A stretch of DNA of 64,000 nucleotides, from contig NZ_CP042466.1 of NCBI RefSeq assembly GCF_008330225.1, positions 124,001 to 188,000 on the forward strand, given 5' to 3'. Origin of the DNA: Geobacter sp. FeAm09 (GTDB lineage: Bacteria > Desulfobacterota > Desulfuromonadia > Geobacterales > Pseudopelobacteraceae). Both the position numbers and the translations under genes were made by a program. Shown piece by piece: positions 16,859 to 24,336 of the stretch. Numbering within the stretch: the first letter of the stretch is position 1; the number at the start of each line of letters is the position of its first letter. The notes beneath the pieces were generated by a model that searched no databases, was not told where the DNA came from, and saw only the letters and a program-made list of their open reading frames with translations.

Positions 16859-17371
16859 CTACTCCCGGGTCAAGCGCCTGATGAGCGCTGCGTGCTGGGG
16901 GAAGAGTCCGGTCAGGTCGGCCTGGCCGGCCAGTTCGAAATCGCTGAAATCGAAGCCGGGCGCCACGGTGCACCCCACCAGGGCAAAATCACCGGGCCCG
17001 GCTGCTACCTCGGCCCCAAACCAGCAACCAGCCGGTGCCACGGCCTGGAACCGCTCCCCCTTTTCCGGGTCGCGCCCCAGCCGAAGGGGGCGGTACTGGC
17101 CGTCCGGCGTCATGAGGTGCACCGTCAGCGGCCCGCCGTCATAGAAGTGCCACACCTCGTCGGACTTCAGACGGTGCAGCGCCGAGAAGTCATCCCGCTC
17201 CAGCAGAAAGTGGATGGCGGTGGAGAAGGCCCGTTCGCCCTGGAACCGGGTCGGCAGGCCGGCCTCGGGGATGGTTTCGGCGGCGCGGTAGGTCTCGCGG
17301 AACCACCCCCCCTCGGGGTGGCGGAGGAGGTCCAGCTTTTCGGCCCAGTATGCGGCGGTGTGGCTGTGCAT
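16859..17371 (-). CDS. cupin domain-containing protein (DUF985 type)
   Basis: The 170-residue product fits the DUF985 cupin family: AAYWAEKLDLLRHPEGGWFRETY at the N terminus in overlapping form, STAIHFLLERDDFSALHRL, DEVWHFYDGGPLTVHLM, and the terminal GCTVAPGFDFSDFELA. The H-R-L...D-E-V-W-H pattern lies where cupins bind metal, though the site is not fully canonical. Family members are predicted sugar or small-molecule binding proteins or epimerase-like enzymes; no reaction can be assigned. I chose the ATG at 17371, since the frame extends upstream only as antisense to the permease. It is followed at two bases by the unknown 192-residue gene, suggesting a shared role. Confidence 0.85.
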   Translation of the reverse strand: MHSHTAAYWAEKLDLLRHPEGGWFRETYRAAETIPEAGLPTRFQGERAFSTAIHFLLERDDFSALHRLKSDEVWHFYDGGPLTVHLMTPDGQYRPLRLGRDPEKGERFQAVAPAGCWFGAEVAAGPGDFALVGCTVAPGFDFSDFELAGQADLTGLFPQHAALIRRLTRE

Positions 17372-17587
17372 GGTCGTTGCCCCGTTCTTTGCCGGGATTG
17401 ATGCCGGCGGTTGGCCGCGCATACGCCGCAGGCCCCGGAGAGGGGGGAGCGGGATCGGCCGTGCCCCATTCTGCCATCGGCAGGGGATAATGCAATCATT
17501 TTTCAGGGGGGAGGTGTCGGAATTTGGTATTGCAAACACCCCGGCGCTGTGGCACCGTGCGCTGAAGTCTACCGTGAGGTGTCGGGA

Positions 17588-19150
17588 ATGCCGCACAAGC
17601 CACGCCTGTTCGCCATCGGCGATATCAATGCCTTTTTCGGCCTGATGCTGGACAACATGTCGGGCCTGGTCGTCATGAGCGCCATCCTGACCGGCGCCTT
17701 CGGCATGCCGCGGGAGATCGTGCTCTACCGCATGCTGCCCGGCAGCGCCATGGGGGTCCTGGTGGGCGACCTCCTGTACTCCTTCATGGCGTGGCGCCTG
17801 GCCCGGCGCACCGGACGGTCGGACGTGACCGCCATGCCCCTGGGGCTGGATACTCCGTCCACCTTCGGCCTGGCCTTTGGCGTCATCGGCCCCTGCTACC
17901 TGGCCAGCAGGGATGCCTCTTTCACCTGGCAGGTGGCCATGGGGGTCATCGTCCTGATGGGAATCTTCAAGATTGCGGTTTCCTTTTGCGGGCCGGCCCT
18001 GCGCCGCGCCATTCCCCGGGCCGGCCTGCTGGGGAGCATCGCCGCCGTGGCGCTGCTTTTGATCGCCTACCTGCCGTTTCTCAAGCTGTTCGCCTCGCCG
18101 GTGGTCGGTTTCCTCTCCCTCGGGATCGTTTTCATCTCGCTTCTGGCCCGGTTCCGGCTCCCACTGCGCATGCCGGGAGCGCTGGCGGGCATCCTGTGCG
18201 GCACGGTTGCCTATTATCTTCTGGGCGCCTTTGATCTGCTCCCCGGTGCGGGCCAGGCCATCCTCCCGCCGTTTGACCCCTCCTTTCACCTGCCGTTGCC
18301 GACCCTGGCATTCGTACCCGGCCTGACGCAGGCCCTGGCCTACTTGCCGCTGGCGATCCCCTTTGCCCTCGCCACGGTGGTCGGCGGGGTGGATGTCGCG
18401 GAGAGCGCGGCCGTGGCCGGCGACGACTACAATACCCGGGACGTGCTCCTGGTGGAAGGGATTGCCACCCTGGTGGCCGGCGTCTGCGGCGGCGTGATCC
18501 AGTCCTGCCCCTATATCGGCCATCCGGCCTACAAGGAGATGGGCGGGCGCTCCGGCTACACCATCGCCACGGCACTGTTCATCGGCCTGGGGGGGATCGT
18601 GGGCTACCTGTCGTTCTTCGTTAATCTTCTGCCCGAGGCGGCGGTGGCGCCGATCCTGATCTTCATCGGGGTCGAGATCACCGCCCAGGCCTTTGAGGCC
18701 ACCCCGCACCGGCACTACCGGGCCATTGCCATCTCCTTTGTCCCGGCAATCGCCTGTCTCGTGTCGATCCAGTACGGCCGGATGCTGGGCGGGCTGGGCA
18801 AGAGCGGCGCCGATCTGTCGGGGGACCTGCTGGCGACCTATACCGCCACGACCCTTTTGGGGAACGGTTTTATCGTCACGTCGTTGCTCTGGGGGGCCGC
18901 CTTTTCCCATGTCCTGGACCATCGGCCGGGTCGGGCAGCGCTCTATCTCGTCGTCTGCGCCCTCTGCTCCCTGTGCGGGGTGATCCACTCGCCGCTCGCT
19001 TCGGGGGCGCTCTTTTCGCCCCTGTCGCCCCCTGCGCCGATCGTCTGGCATCTGGCCGCCGGTTACGGGGCGATGGCCCTGGCCTTCGGGGTGCTGGAAT
19101 GGGTGCGCAAACCCCACCCCTTGCCATCCGGTGAAGTTGTGTCACAATAA
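17588..19150 (+). CDS. NCS2-family (xanthine/uracil-type) permease
   Basis: A 520-residue integral membrane transporter with about 12-14 hydrophobic segments. It carries family landmarks: DINAFFGLMLDNMSGLVVM near the start, DVTAMPLGLDTPSTFGLAFG in the first repeat, and in the second repeat the AESAAVAGDDYNTRDVLL motif plus GVIQSCPYIGHPAYKEMG. The NCS2/AzgA fold moves nucleobases with protons or sodium, but this subgroup is divergent and its substrate is unproven. ATG 17588 follows GAGGTGTCGGGA. The last 20 codons approach the next gene's start within eight bases. No purine genes lie nearby to confirm the substrate. Confidence 0.85.
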   Translation: MPHKPRLFAIGDINAFFGLMLDNMSGLVVMSAILTGAFGMPREIVLYRMLPGSAMGVLVGDLLYSFMAWRLARRTGRSDVTAMPLGLDTPSTFGLAFGVIGPCYLASRDASFTWQVAMGVIVLMGIFKIAVSFCGPALRRAIPRAGLLGSIAAVALLLIAYLPFLKLFASPVVGFLSLGIVFISLLARFRLPLRMPGALAGILCGTVAYYLLGAFDLLPGAGQAILPPFDPSFHLPLPTLAFVPGLTQALAYLPLAIPFALATVVGGVDVAESAAVAGDDYNTRDVLLVEGIATLVAGVCGGVIQSCPYIGHPAYKEMGGRSGYTIATALFIGLGGIVGYLSFFVNLLPEAAVAPILIFIGVEITAQAFEATPHRHYRAIAISFVPAIACLVSIQYGRMLGGLGKSGADLSGDLLATYTATTLLGNGFIVTSLLWGAAFSHVLDHRPGRAALYLVVCALCSLCGVIHSPLASGALFSPLSPPAPIVWHLAAGYGAMALAFGVLEWVRKPHPLPSGEVVSQ

Positions 19151-19157
19151 TCTCCTC

Positions 19158-20063
19158 ATGGAGATCCAGCACAATGTCGTCCTCATAACCGGTGCGACCG
19201 GATTCATCGGTCGCCGGCTTTCCAGGAGCCTGCTTGAGCGGGGCTGCAATGTGCGCTGCATGGTGCGGGGGGCCGTCGCGGGCATTCCCGACGCCGCCGA
19301 GGTCGTGCGGGCCGACATGCTGGCGCCGTCGTCGCTGGCGCGGGCCCTGGAAGGGATCGACAGCGTCTATTACCTGGTGCATTCCATGGCGGGAGGGCGC
19401 GCCGGCTTCGAGCGCCGGGACCGGGAGGCGGCCGGCAATTTTGTGCGGGCCGCCGACAAGGCTGGGGTGCGGCGGGTGATCTATCTGGGGGGGTTGGGGG
19501 AAACCGGCGATACCCTGTCGGAACATCTCAAGAGCCGCCGGGAAGTAGCCGGGATTCTGGCCTCCGGGCATTTTGCCATGACCTTTCTGCGGGCCGCGGT
19601 AATTATCGGAGCGGGCGGGGCCTCGTTCGAAATGGTCCGGGCGCTGGTGAACCGCTTGCCGGTGATGATTACCCCGCGTTGGGTTTCGACCCGTTGCCAG
19701 CCTATCGCCGTGGATGACGTGATCGCCTATCTGGGTGGCTGTCTGGCGGATGAACGCACCGCCGGGCGAACCTTCGACATCGGCGGTCCAGAGGTGCTGA
19801 CCTACCGGGAGATGATGGAGCGCTTTGCCCGCATGGCGGGGCGAACCATCCATATTCTGCCGGTGCCGGTGCTCACCCCGAAACTTTCGTCCTACTGGGT
19901 CGGACTGATTACGCCGGTACCCCCCTCGGTCTCCATGCCGCTCATCGAAGGGTTGGGCAACGAGGTGGTCTGCCGCGAAGACGCCATCCGCGAACTGATT
20001 CCGCTGCCCCTTACCTCCTACGACGAGGCGGTGCGCCGGGCGTTGGCCGAAAACAAGCGATAG
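19158..20063 (+). CDS. NAD(P)-binding SDR/NmrA-like protein
   Basis: A 301-residue Rossmann protein of the extended/atypical SDR group. The nucleotide-binding motif is VLITGATGFIGRRLSRSLL, followed by an Asp (VVRADMLAPSSLARAL) and YYLVHSMAGG. The catalytic YxxxK is missing at the usual place, as in NmrA-like and NDUFA9-like proteins; instead the middle reads RRVIYLGGLGETGDTLSEHL. The C-terminal part has DIGGPEVLTYREMMERFARM, a pattern seen in NAD-dependent epimerase-like proteins. ATG 19158 was chosen because the residues start the Rossmann strand; it lies eight bases beyond the permease stop. Substrate unknown; it may be a redox-sensing or quinone-related protein. Confidence 0.8.
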   Translation: MEIQHNVVLITGATGFIGRRLSRSLLERGCNVRCMVRGAVAGIPDAAEVVRADMLAPSSLARALEGIDSVYYLVHSMAGGRAGFERRDREAAGNFVRAADKAGVRRVIYLGGLGETGDTLSEHLKSRREVAGILASGHFAMTFLRAAVIIGAGGASFEMVRALVNRLPVMITPRWVSTRCQPIAVDDVIAYLGGCLADERTAGRTFDIGGPEVLTYREMMERFARMAGRTIHILPVPVLTPKLSSYWVGLITPVPPSVSMPLIEGLGNEVVCREDAIRELIPLPLTSYDEAVRRALAENKR

Positions 20064-20149
20064 GGGTGGGTTCGTGCGGTGCCCGTGATCAAATGCTGCC
20101 GCTCGAGCCATCAGGCCGTTGAAACCATAATCACGAAGGAGGAAGTGCT

Positions 20150-20803
20150 ATGAAAAAGATCGGTGTGGTGCTTTCGGGATGCGGCGTGCGCGACGGCAGC
20201 GAGATCCATGAGGCGGTCTTTGCCCTCCTGGCCATTGACCGGAACGGGGCCGAGGCGGTCTGCATGGCGCCCAATGCCGATTTCCCCGAAACCAATCACC
20301 TGACCATGCAGGAAACCGGGAACAAGCGCAACGCGCTGGTGGAGGCCGCCCGCATTGCCCGCGGCAATATCCGCGACATCGGCGAGATACGAGCCGCCGA
20401 CCTGGACGCCGTGGTCCTTCCCGGCGGGTTCGGGGCGGTCAAGAACCTGTGCGACTTTGCCGCCAAGGGGGCGGGGGCCACGGTCCACCCCGAGGTGGCC
20501 CGCCTGCTCCGGGAGATGGCGGCGGCGGGCAAGCCGATCGGCGCCATCTGCATCGCCCCGGCCGTTGTGGCGGCGGTGCTGGGCAAGGACAAGGCGCCGA
20601 CCCTGACCATCGGCAATGATGCGGGCACTGCTGCAGAGATCGAAAAGACCGGCGCCCGGCACCAGGAGTGCCCGGTCACCGAATTCGTCGTGGACCGCAC
20701 GAACAGGATCGTGTCCACCCCGGCCTACATGCTGGCCCGGCGTATCTCGGAGACGTACGAGGGGATCGACAAATGCGTCAAGGAAGTGATTGCATTGCTG
20801 TGA
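20150..20803 (+). CDS. elbB: isoprenoid biosynthesis glyoxalase ElbB
   Basis: ElbB belongs to the DJ-1/PfpI superfamily; E. coli ElbB was linked to isoprenoid synthesis and has glyoxalase activity. The 217-residue protein has GVVLSGCGVRDGSEIHEAV at the start, LPGGFGAVKNLCDFA in the middle and the nucleophile elbow AICIAPAVVAAVL, where the Cys is the catalytic residue. It ends STPAYMLARRISETYEG. The ATG follows AAGGAGGAAGTGCT, a strong site. It appears monocistronic and is closed by the hairpin at 20865-20898. Confidence 0.92.
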   Translation: MKKIGVVLSGCGVRDGSEIHEAVFALLAIDRNGAEAVCMAPNADFPETNHLTMQETGNKRNALVEAARIARGNIRDIGEIRAADLDAVVLPGGFGAVKNLCDFAAKGAGATVHPEVARLLREMAAAGKPIGAICIAPAVVAAVLGKDKAPTLTIGNDAGTAAEIEKTGARHQECPVTEFVVDRTNRIVSTPAYMLARRISETYEGIDKCVKEVIALL

Positions 20804-20864
20804 CGATGTGAGATATGGTTCTCCCCCTCTGGAGAAGCCTGCCAGTCCATACTCGACCATATGC

Positions 20865-20898
20865 AAAGAAGGCACGGGGTACTCTCCGTGCCTTCTTT
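20865..20898 (+). terminator. terminator after elbB
   Basis: Perfect 13-bp arms AAAGAAGGCACGG (20865-20877) and CCGTGCCTTCTTT (20886-20898) with an 8-base loop; the right arm ends in TTCTTT. It lies about 60 bases after elbB and 33 before the M48 gene. Confidence 0.8.
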
Positions 20899-20930
20899 AC
20901 GGTCCGGAAACGAAAGAAGGAAGCCCACCG

Positions 20931-22199
20931 ATGAAATTGGCCCTGTTCATCCTGTTCGCCCTGGTCACCGCTTTCACCTACTGGTTGCGTCACATCAACC
21001 TGCGTCACCTGAGGCGGTACGGCTCGGCCGTGCCCGAGGGGTTCGAGGGGGATATCGACGGGGACAAACTGCGGGCCAGCACCGCCTATACTCTCGACAG
21101 CAGCCGGCTTGGGCTGTGGGAGTCGCTGTTCGACAATGGGCTTGTGCTCCTGTTCCTGTTTGGCGGCCTGATCGTGACGTATGACCGATTGGTCATGGGT
21201 TTCGGCGGGGGCGCCATCACCTCGGCCATCCTCTATTTTCTTCTCCTGACCTGGCTCCAGACCCTGCTGGGCATCCCGTTCGACCTGTTCGGCACCTTCC
21301 GTATCGAGACCCGTTACGGTTTCAATACGACTACGCCGCGGTTGTGGCTTATGGATTTTTTCAAGTCCCAGGCCATTGGCGCCCTCCTGTTGACCGTGCT
21401 GGTCGCCGTGGCCTTCCGGCTGATCCAATGGAGTCCGCACCGCTGGTGGATCTGGGTGTGGGCCTTCATGGCCCTGTTCAGCCTGTTCATGATGTTTATC
21501 TCCCCCTATGTGATCGAACCGCTGTTCAACAAGTTCGAGCCGGTCACCGAGGAGGGGTTGGAGGCGGAGATCCGTGCCATGATGGAGAAAGCGGGACTTA
21601 GGGTGGGGCGGGTGATGCAGATGGACGCCTCCCGGCGCAGCAGGCATTCCAACGCCTACTTTACCGGCATCGGCAAGGTCAAGCGCATCGTGCTGTTCGA
21701 CACGCTCATCAAACAGATGACCCACGGCGAGATCGTGGCGGTGCTGGCCCACGAAATCGGCCACTGGAAGAAGGGGCATATCTGGAAACGGCTGGTGACG
21801 GCGGAACTGCTGGCCCTTGGCGGGGCATGGATCAGTTTCAGGCTGCTCACCTGGCCCCCCCTGCCCGGCCTCCTGGGGTTTGATGGCGACCTTTCCCTGC
21901 CGTCCCGCATGGTCATCGTGGGCTTTATCGGTTCATTGGCGCTGTTCCCCGTGACCCCGCTTTCGGCGTGGCGCTCCCGGTGCCACGAACGGGAAGCTGA
22001 CCGCTTCGCCACCGACCTGACCGGCCGTCCCCAGGACCTGGCCTCGGCCTTGGTCAAGTTGTCGGCCGAGAATCTCTCCAACCTTTTCCCTCATCCCTGG
22101 TATGCCGCGTTCTACTATTCCCATCCGCCGGCCGTGGAACGGGTCCGGACGCTGCGGAACGCAATCCCCGGGGCCGGCAGCGGAGACCGGGCCCCCTGA
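20931..22199 (+). CDS. M48-family (Ste24-type) membrane metallopeptidase
   Basis: A 422-residue zinc protease of the CAAX-prenyl-protease-1/Ste24 type, embedded in the inner membrane. The zinc motif HEIGHWKKGH is near residue 278 and the downstream Glu ligand in CHEREADRFA near 350. Several hydrophobic helices precede the motif (LALFILFALVTAFTYWL, LVLLFLFGGLIV, AILYFLLLTWLQTLLG), and the family stretches TRYGFNTTT, PLFNKFEPV and RRSRHSNAYFTGIG(K) are all present. Bacterial members probably take part in membrane protein quality control. The ATG at 20931 follows GAAGGAAG. A hairpin spans the stop codon. Confidence 0.94.
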   Translation: MKLALFILFALVTAFTYWLRHINLRHLRRYGSAVPEGFEGDIDGDKLRASTAYTLDSSRLGLWESLFDNGLVLLFLFGGLIVTYDRLVMGFGGGAITSAILYFLLLTWLQTLLGIPFDLFGTFRIETRYGFNTTTPRLWLMDFFKSQAIGALLLTVLVAVAFRLIQWSPHRWWIWVWAFMALFSLFMMFISPYVIEPLFNKFEPVTEEGLEAEIRAMMEKAGLRVGRVMQMDASRRSRHSNAYFTGIGKVKRIVLFDTLIKQMTHGEIVAVLAHEIGHWKKGHIWKRLVTAELLALGGAWISFRLLTWPPLPGLLGFDGDLSLPSRMVIVGFIGSLALFPVTPLSAWRSRCHEREADRFATDLTGRPQDLASALVKLSAENLSNLFPHPWYAAFYYSHPPAVERVRTLRNAIPGAGSGDRAP

Positions 22200-22223
22200 C
22201 ACGGGGGAGGTCCGGTCTCCGCT
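22179..22223 (+). terminator. hairpin over the end of the M48 gene
   Basis: AGCGGAGACCGG (22179-22190) pairs with CCGGTCTCCGCT (22212-22223), and inner CCCCC/GGGGG extend it. A loose T-rich stretch (TTGTTTTCTT) follows about 15 bases later. Probable terminator, overlapping the last codons. Confidence 0.55.
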
Positions 22224-22265
22224 GCGGCCGCTCCCGTTGTTTTCTTATGCCCGCACAAAAAAATC

Positions 22266-22315
22266 TTGACAGGGCGGATTCGGAATCCTATTCTGAATGA
22301 GTGATCATTCAGAAT
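22266..22315 (+). promoter_or_regulatory. tetR promoter overlapped by a TetR-type operator
   Basis: TTGACA (22266-22271), 17-base spacer and TATTCT (22289-22294). A 26-bp palindrome with 11-bp arms, ATTCTGAATGA and TCATTCAGAAT (22290-22315), covers the -10 and the start site. The inner part GAATGAGTGATCATTC recurs before the pump operon, so the regulator gene beside it is the likely binder and represses itself. Confidence 0.85.
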
Positions 22316-22325
22316 GGAGAAAAAA

Positions 22326-22895
22326 ATGTCCTGCAAGCGTGACGACATTTTTAATGCAGCACGAAAGCTCATCGTCGAATGCGGCTTCCATGGGGCCTCG
22401 GTATCCCTGATCGCGGACCGGGCCGGGGTCGGCGCCGGCACGATCTATCTCTACTTCAAGAGCAAAGACATCCTCATCAACGAGCTTTACCGGGATATCG
22501 AGCAACGGGTGTCGGCCTTCATCCTCAAGAGCTATCCGGAACGGGGCCCCATCAGGGAGCGGTTCATCCATCTCGGGATGCGGCTCATGACGTACTTTAT
22601 CGCCAATCCCCTCGATTTTCGCTACGGGGAGCAATATTACAACTCTCCCTACGGCATGGCCTATCGGCGGGACAGAATAATGGGCGAGCCGGGCAAGCGT
22701 ACCATATATAACGAATTGTTCGAACAGGGCATTGCCCAGCAGGTCCTGAAAGACCTGCCGTTCTTTGTCATCGATTCGCTGGCGTTCGGTCCGCTGCTCG
22801 CGGTGATGCGCGACCATATCCTCGGGTTTATCGACCTGGACGGGCACCTCATAGAGGAGGTCGTCGCCGCAAGTTGGGATTCCGTACGGCGTTAG
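22326..22895 (+). CDS. TetR-family transcriptional regulator of the RND pump
   Basis: A 189-residue repressor. The N-terminal helix-turn-helix is clear (DIFNAARKLIVECGFHGASV then IADRAGVGAGTIYLYFKSKD), followed by a helical ligand-binding domain with an aromatic-rich stretch (RYGEQYYNSPYGMAY). I chose the second ATG at 22326 because GGAG lies seven bases upstream of it; an ATG at 22314 is buried in the operator and has no site. Its promoter carries a palindrome also found ahead of the pump genes 57 bases downstream of its stop, so it most likely represses both. Induction by a pump substrate is inferred from the family. Confidence 0.92.
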   Translation: MSCKRDDIFNAARKLIVECGFHGASVSLIADRAGVGAGTIYLYFKSKDILINELYRDIEQRVSAFILKSYPERGPIRERFIHLGMRLMTYFIANPLDFRYGEQYYNSPYGMAYRRDRIMGEPGKRTIYNELFEQGIAQQVLKDLPFFVIDSLAFGPLLAVMRDHILGFIDLDGHLIEEVVAASWDSVRR

Positions 22896-22951
22896 CCGTA
22901 CAGCGGCGGAGCGGTTGCCGCTACGTCGTATTTTTTTTTGCTCCCGGGCTT

Positions 22952-22967
22952 GAATGAGTGTTCATTC
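22952..22967 (+). promoter_or_regulatory. second TetR-type operator, ahead of the RND operon
   Basis: GAATGAGTGTTCATTC has perfect 6-bp arms and differs by one base from the core of the tetR operator. It sits between tetR and the adaptor gene, about 150 bases before the latter's start, where it would control the pump promoter. Confidence 0.8.
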
Positions 22968-22993
22968 TAAGGGAATTTTAAGGTGATTTCACT

Positions 22994-23086
22994 ATGGTTG
23001 CCCCGCAGGGCGTAACCATTCAGGCGCCGCAGGCGTCTGCCGTTGCACGATACAAACAACACGATTCGCCTCAACGCTGTGGTTGA
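22994..23086 (+). CDS. possible 30-residue leader ORF of the RND operon
   Basis: ATG 22994 follows AAGGTGATTTCACT with fair spacing. It encodes a Gln/Ala-rich 30-residue peptide ending 29 bases before the adaptor ATG. It lies downstream of the second operator and so within the operon transcript. There is no terminator after it and no recognised family; chance is a real possibility. Confidence 0.2.
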   Translation: MVAPQGVTIQAPQASAVARYKQHDSPQRCG

Positions 23087-23115
23087 GCCGGAAATTATTC
23101 GATCAGAGGTGTTCC

Positions 23116-24324
23116 ATGCAAAACAATGTAAGAATCATGCTGATTACCCTCATGGGGGTTTTGGTTGGCGGGCTGCTGCTGACGGGCTGCGGGAAAAAGC
23201 AGGCTGCCGGTGGTGCGGCAGCAGCACAGGCCGCTCCCCCCGAAGTGGGTGTGGTGAACATTCAACCGCAGCATGTTGCCCTGACCACGGAATTGCCGGG
23301 GCGTACCGCGGCCACCCTGGTTGCCGAAGTCCGCCCCCAGGTCAACGGGATCATTCAGAAACGGATTTTTACCGAGGGGAGCGATGTCAAGGCCGGCCAG
23401 GTACTCTACCAGATCGACCCGGCGACCTATCAGGCGGCCTACGCCAGCGCCAAGGCGGCGCTTGCCAAGGCGGAAGCCAGCCTCGTGAGCGTCCGGCTGA
23501 AGGCGGAACGCTATAAGGAACTGGTCAAGATCAAGGCGGTCAGCCAGCAGGACTACGATGACGCCGATGCCGCGCTCAGGCAGGGAGAGGCCGATGTGGC
23601 CGCCAACAAGGCCGCGGTGGAAACCGCCCGCATCAATCTGGCCTATACCAAGGTGACGGCCCCCATCTCCGGGCGCATCGGCCGCTCCAGCGTGACCGCC
23701 GGGACGCTGGTGACCGCAAATCAGACCACGGCACTGGCCACCGTCCAGCAGTTGAGCACCATGTATGTGGACGTAACCCAGTCCAGCGCCGACCTGCTGC
23801 GCCTGAAACAGAGCCTGGCCAGCGGCATCCTGAAAAGCAACACGGCAACCCAGGCCCGGGTCAAACTGATGATGGAGGACGGCAGCGCCTACCCGTTGCC
23901 CGGCACCCTGAAATTTTCGGAAGTCACCGTAGACCAGAGCACCGGCTCCGTCACCTTGCGGGCGGTCTTCCCGAACCCGAAACAGACGCTGCTGCCGGGC
24001 ATGTTTGTCCGCGCCATCCTGGAGGAAGGGATCAACGAAAACGCCATCCTGGTCCCGCAACGCGGCGTGACCCGCAATCAGAAGGGCGAAGCCACGGTCA
24101 TGGCCGTTGGAGCGGGAGAAAAGGTGGAGCAGCGGGTCATCAAGGTCGCCCGGACCGTCGGCGAGAACTGGCTGGTCAGCGATGGTCTCAAGGCGGGTGA
24201 CCGCGTCATTCTGGAAGGGCTGCAGAAGGCGCGTCCGGGAACACCGGTCAAGGCCGTTCCCTTCGGCAGCACGCCGGCCGCGGCCCCCGCCGGAGCGCCC
24301 CAACCCGCCGCAGCAAAAAAATAA
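23116..24324 (+). CDS. RND efflux periplasmic adaptor (AcrA type, lipoprotein)
   Basis: The 402-residue adaptor links the RND pump to the outer-membrane channel. It has a lipoprotein signal (LVGGLLLTGCGKK; Cys near residue 25 is the lipid site), a first lipoyl half (VRPQVNGIIQKRIFTEGSDV), a coiled-coil hairpin (residues about 95-165, AYASAKAALAKAEASLVSV onward), the second lipoyl half (NLAYTKVTAPISGRIGRS) and the beta-barrel/MP domains. It ends with an Ala/Pro-rich tail. AGAGGTG precedes the ATG. The pump gene follows after 12 bases. The Gram-negative HAE1 pumps with this layout export hydrophobic drugs, dyes and solvents. Confidence 0.94.
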   Translation: MQNNVRIMLITLMGVLVGGLLLTGCGKKQAAGGAAAAQAAPPEVGVVNIQPQHVALTTELPGRTAATLVAEVRPQVNGIIQKRIFTEGSDVKAGQVLYQIDPATYQAAYASAKAALAKAEASLVSVRLKAERYKELVKIKAVSQQDYDDADAALRQGEADVAANKAAVETARINLAYTKVTAPISGRIGRSSVTAGTLVTANQTTALATVQQLSTMYVDVTQSSADLLRLKQSLASGILKSNTATQARVKLMMEDGSAYPLPGTLKFSEVTVDQSTGSVTLRAVFPNPKQTLLPGMFVRAILEEGINENAILVPQRGVTRNQKGEATVMAVGAGEKVEQRVIKVARTVGENWLVSDGLKAGDRVILEGLQKARPGTPVKAVPFGSTPAAAPAGAPQPAAAKK

Positions 24325-24336
24325 AGGAGATCCTCC

